DNA of 64,000 bases from contig CP141143.1 in the NCBI GenBank assembly GCA_035235625.1, positions 1,284,501-1,348,500 of the forward strand, given 5' to 3'. Both the position numbers and the translations under genes were made by a program. Origin of the DNA: Saururus chinensis. Lineage: Eukaryota > Streptophyta > Magnoliopsida > Piperales > Saururaceae. The notes below the pieces were generated by a model. It worked only from the letters and a program-made list of their open reading frames with translations, was not told the origin of the DNA and did not search any database. Shown here one piece after another: positions 63,612 through 64,000 of this stretch (position 1 is the first letter of the stretch; the number at the start of each line of letters is the position of its first letter).

Positions 63612-64000
63612 GTTAGCCCGATGCATCTATTTGCTCGAATTTTCTAAATTAAGCACACGCAATTTGCAGCACGCTATTATAATCATCATCGCCTTATCTA
63701 AGCGATATTGGACTGGTGATGCGGATGGCATTTTGCCATGTTCGCCATTTCCGTAGACACTTTATCGTAGCCCTCTGGAGTGCACCTGGCGTGTGTTTTC
63801 CTGATTTTCGTTGTGCATGCTTCAACATATGCCCGATTATGTTGAACTTTTATTCATCAATGGAGATGGAAAACAATTAACACCTGCCGAATAAAACATT
63901 TAATTAAGTGCGGATTAAAACTATTTAGTAGCTAGAACGAACAATCAGACTATTGGTAGGTTCTCCTTCAATGGTAATGAACTGGCTAATAGCTTAGTAA
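63612..64000 (+). other. start of the last GWD1 intron seen, to the window edge
   Basis: Begins GTTAGCC after the exon ending in GAC AG. The expected next segment (family consensus begins with Ser-Val-Pro-Met-Asp) is not present before 64000. The remaining C-terminal exon must therefore lie to the right. Confidence 0.8.

Overview
The window is nuclear DNA of a flowering plant. The evidence is plant-only gene families, many short exons with GT/GC-AG introns, AT-rich spacers, long (TA)n tracts and relics of copia, hAT, Mutator-like, CACTA, LINE and TRIM-type elements. I cannot place the species. Splice models below were built by hand: each joins phase-compatible exons that together match a known family.

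Layout, left to right. (1) 482-1020 (+): last exon of a class XI LRR receptor kinase whose 5' part lies left of the window. (2) 5309-14741 (+): a complete nine-exon JmjC oxygenase gene of the JMJ20/JMJD4 type. Its 4.1-kb sixth intron holds an inverted pair of copia-like LTRs and a gag relic. (3) 17663-21363 (-): a complete seven-exon neprosin-domain (DUF4409/DUF239) secreted protein gene. (4) 27514-29762 (+): a two-exon secreted SOUL heme-binding protein. (5) 34424-36385 (+): an apyrase-7-like pseudogene with three in-frame stops and a mutated nucleotide-binding loop. (6) 39065-39643 (+): an intronless pectin methylesterase/invertase inhibitor. (7) 39644-50665: an 11-kb gene desert with giant (TA)n tracts, a CACTA terminus and a palindromic tandem array. 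(8) 50666 to the right edge (+): alpha-glucan water dikinase 1 (GWD1/R1/SEX1), with a probable TATA box, 5'UTR exon and 5'UTR intron, and 32 coding exons; only the final C-terminal exon(s) are missing.

The genes are unrelated neighbours, as expected in a plant chromosome: receptor signalling, chromatin or translation oxygenase, secreted proteins, cell-wall control and starch phosphorylation. The most notable points are four GC-AG introns (two in GWD1, two in the neprosin gene), a six-copy seven-residue charged repeat inserted between the starch-binding modules of GWD1, a miniature LTR (TRIM-like) element in a GWD1 intron, a nested hAT/MITE insertion at 37.4-38.3 kb, and the palindromic array at 48.8-49.6 kb. 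I did not find a convincing unknown multi-gene system.
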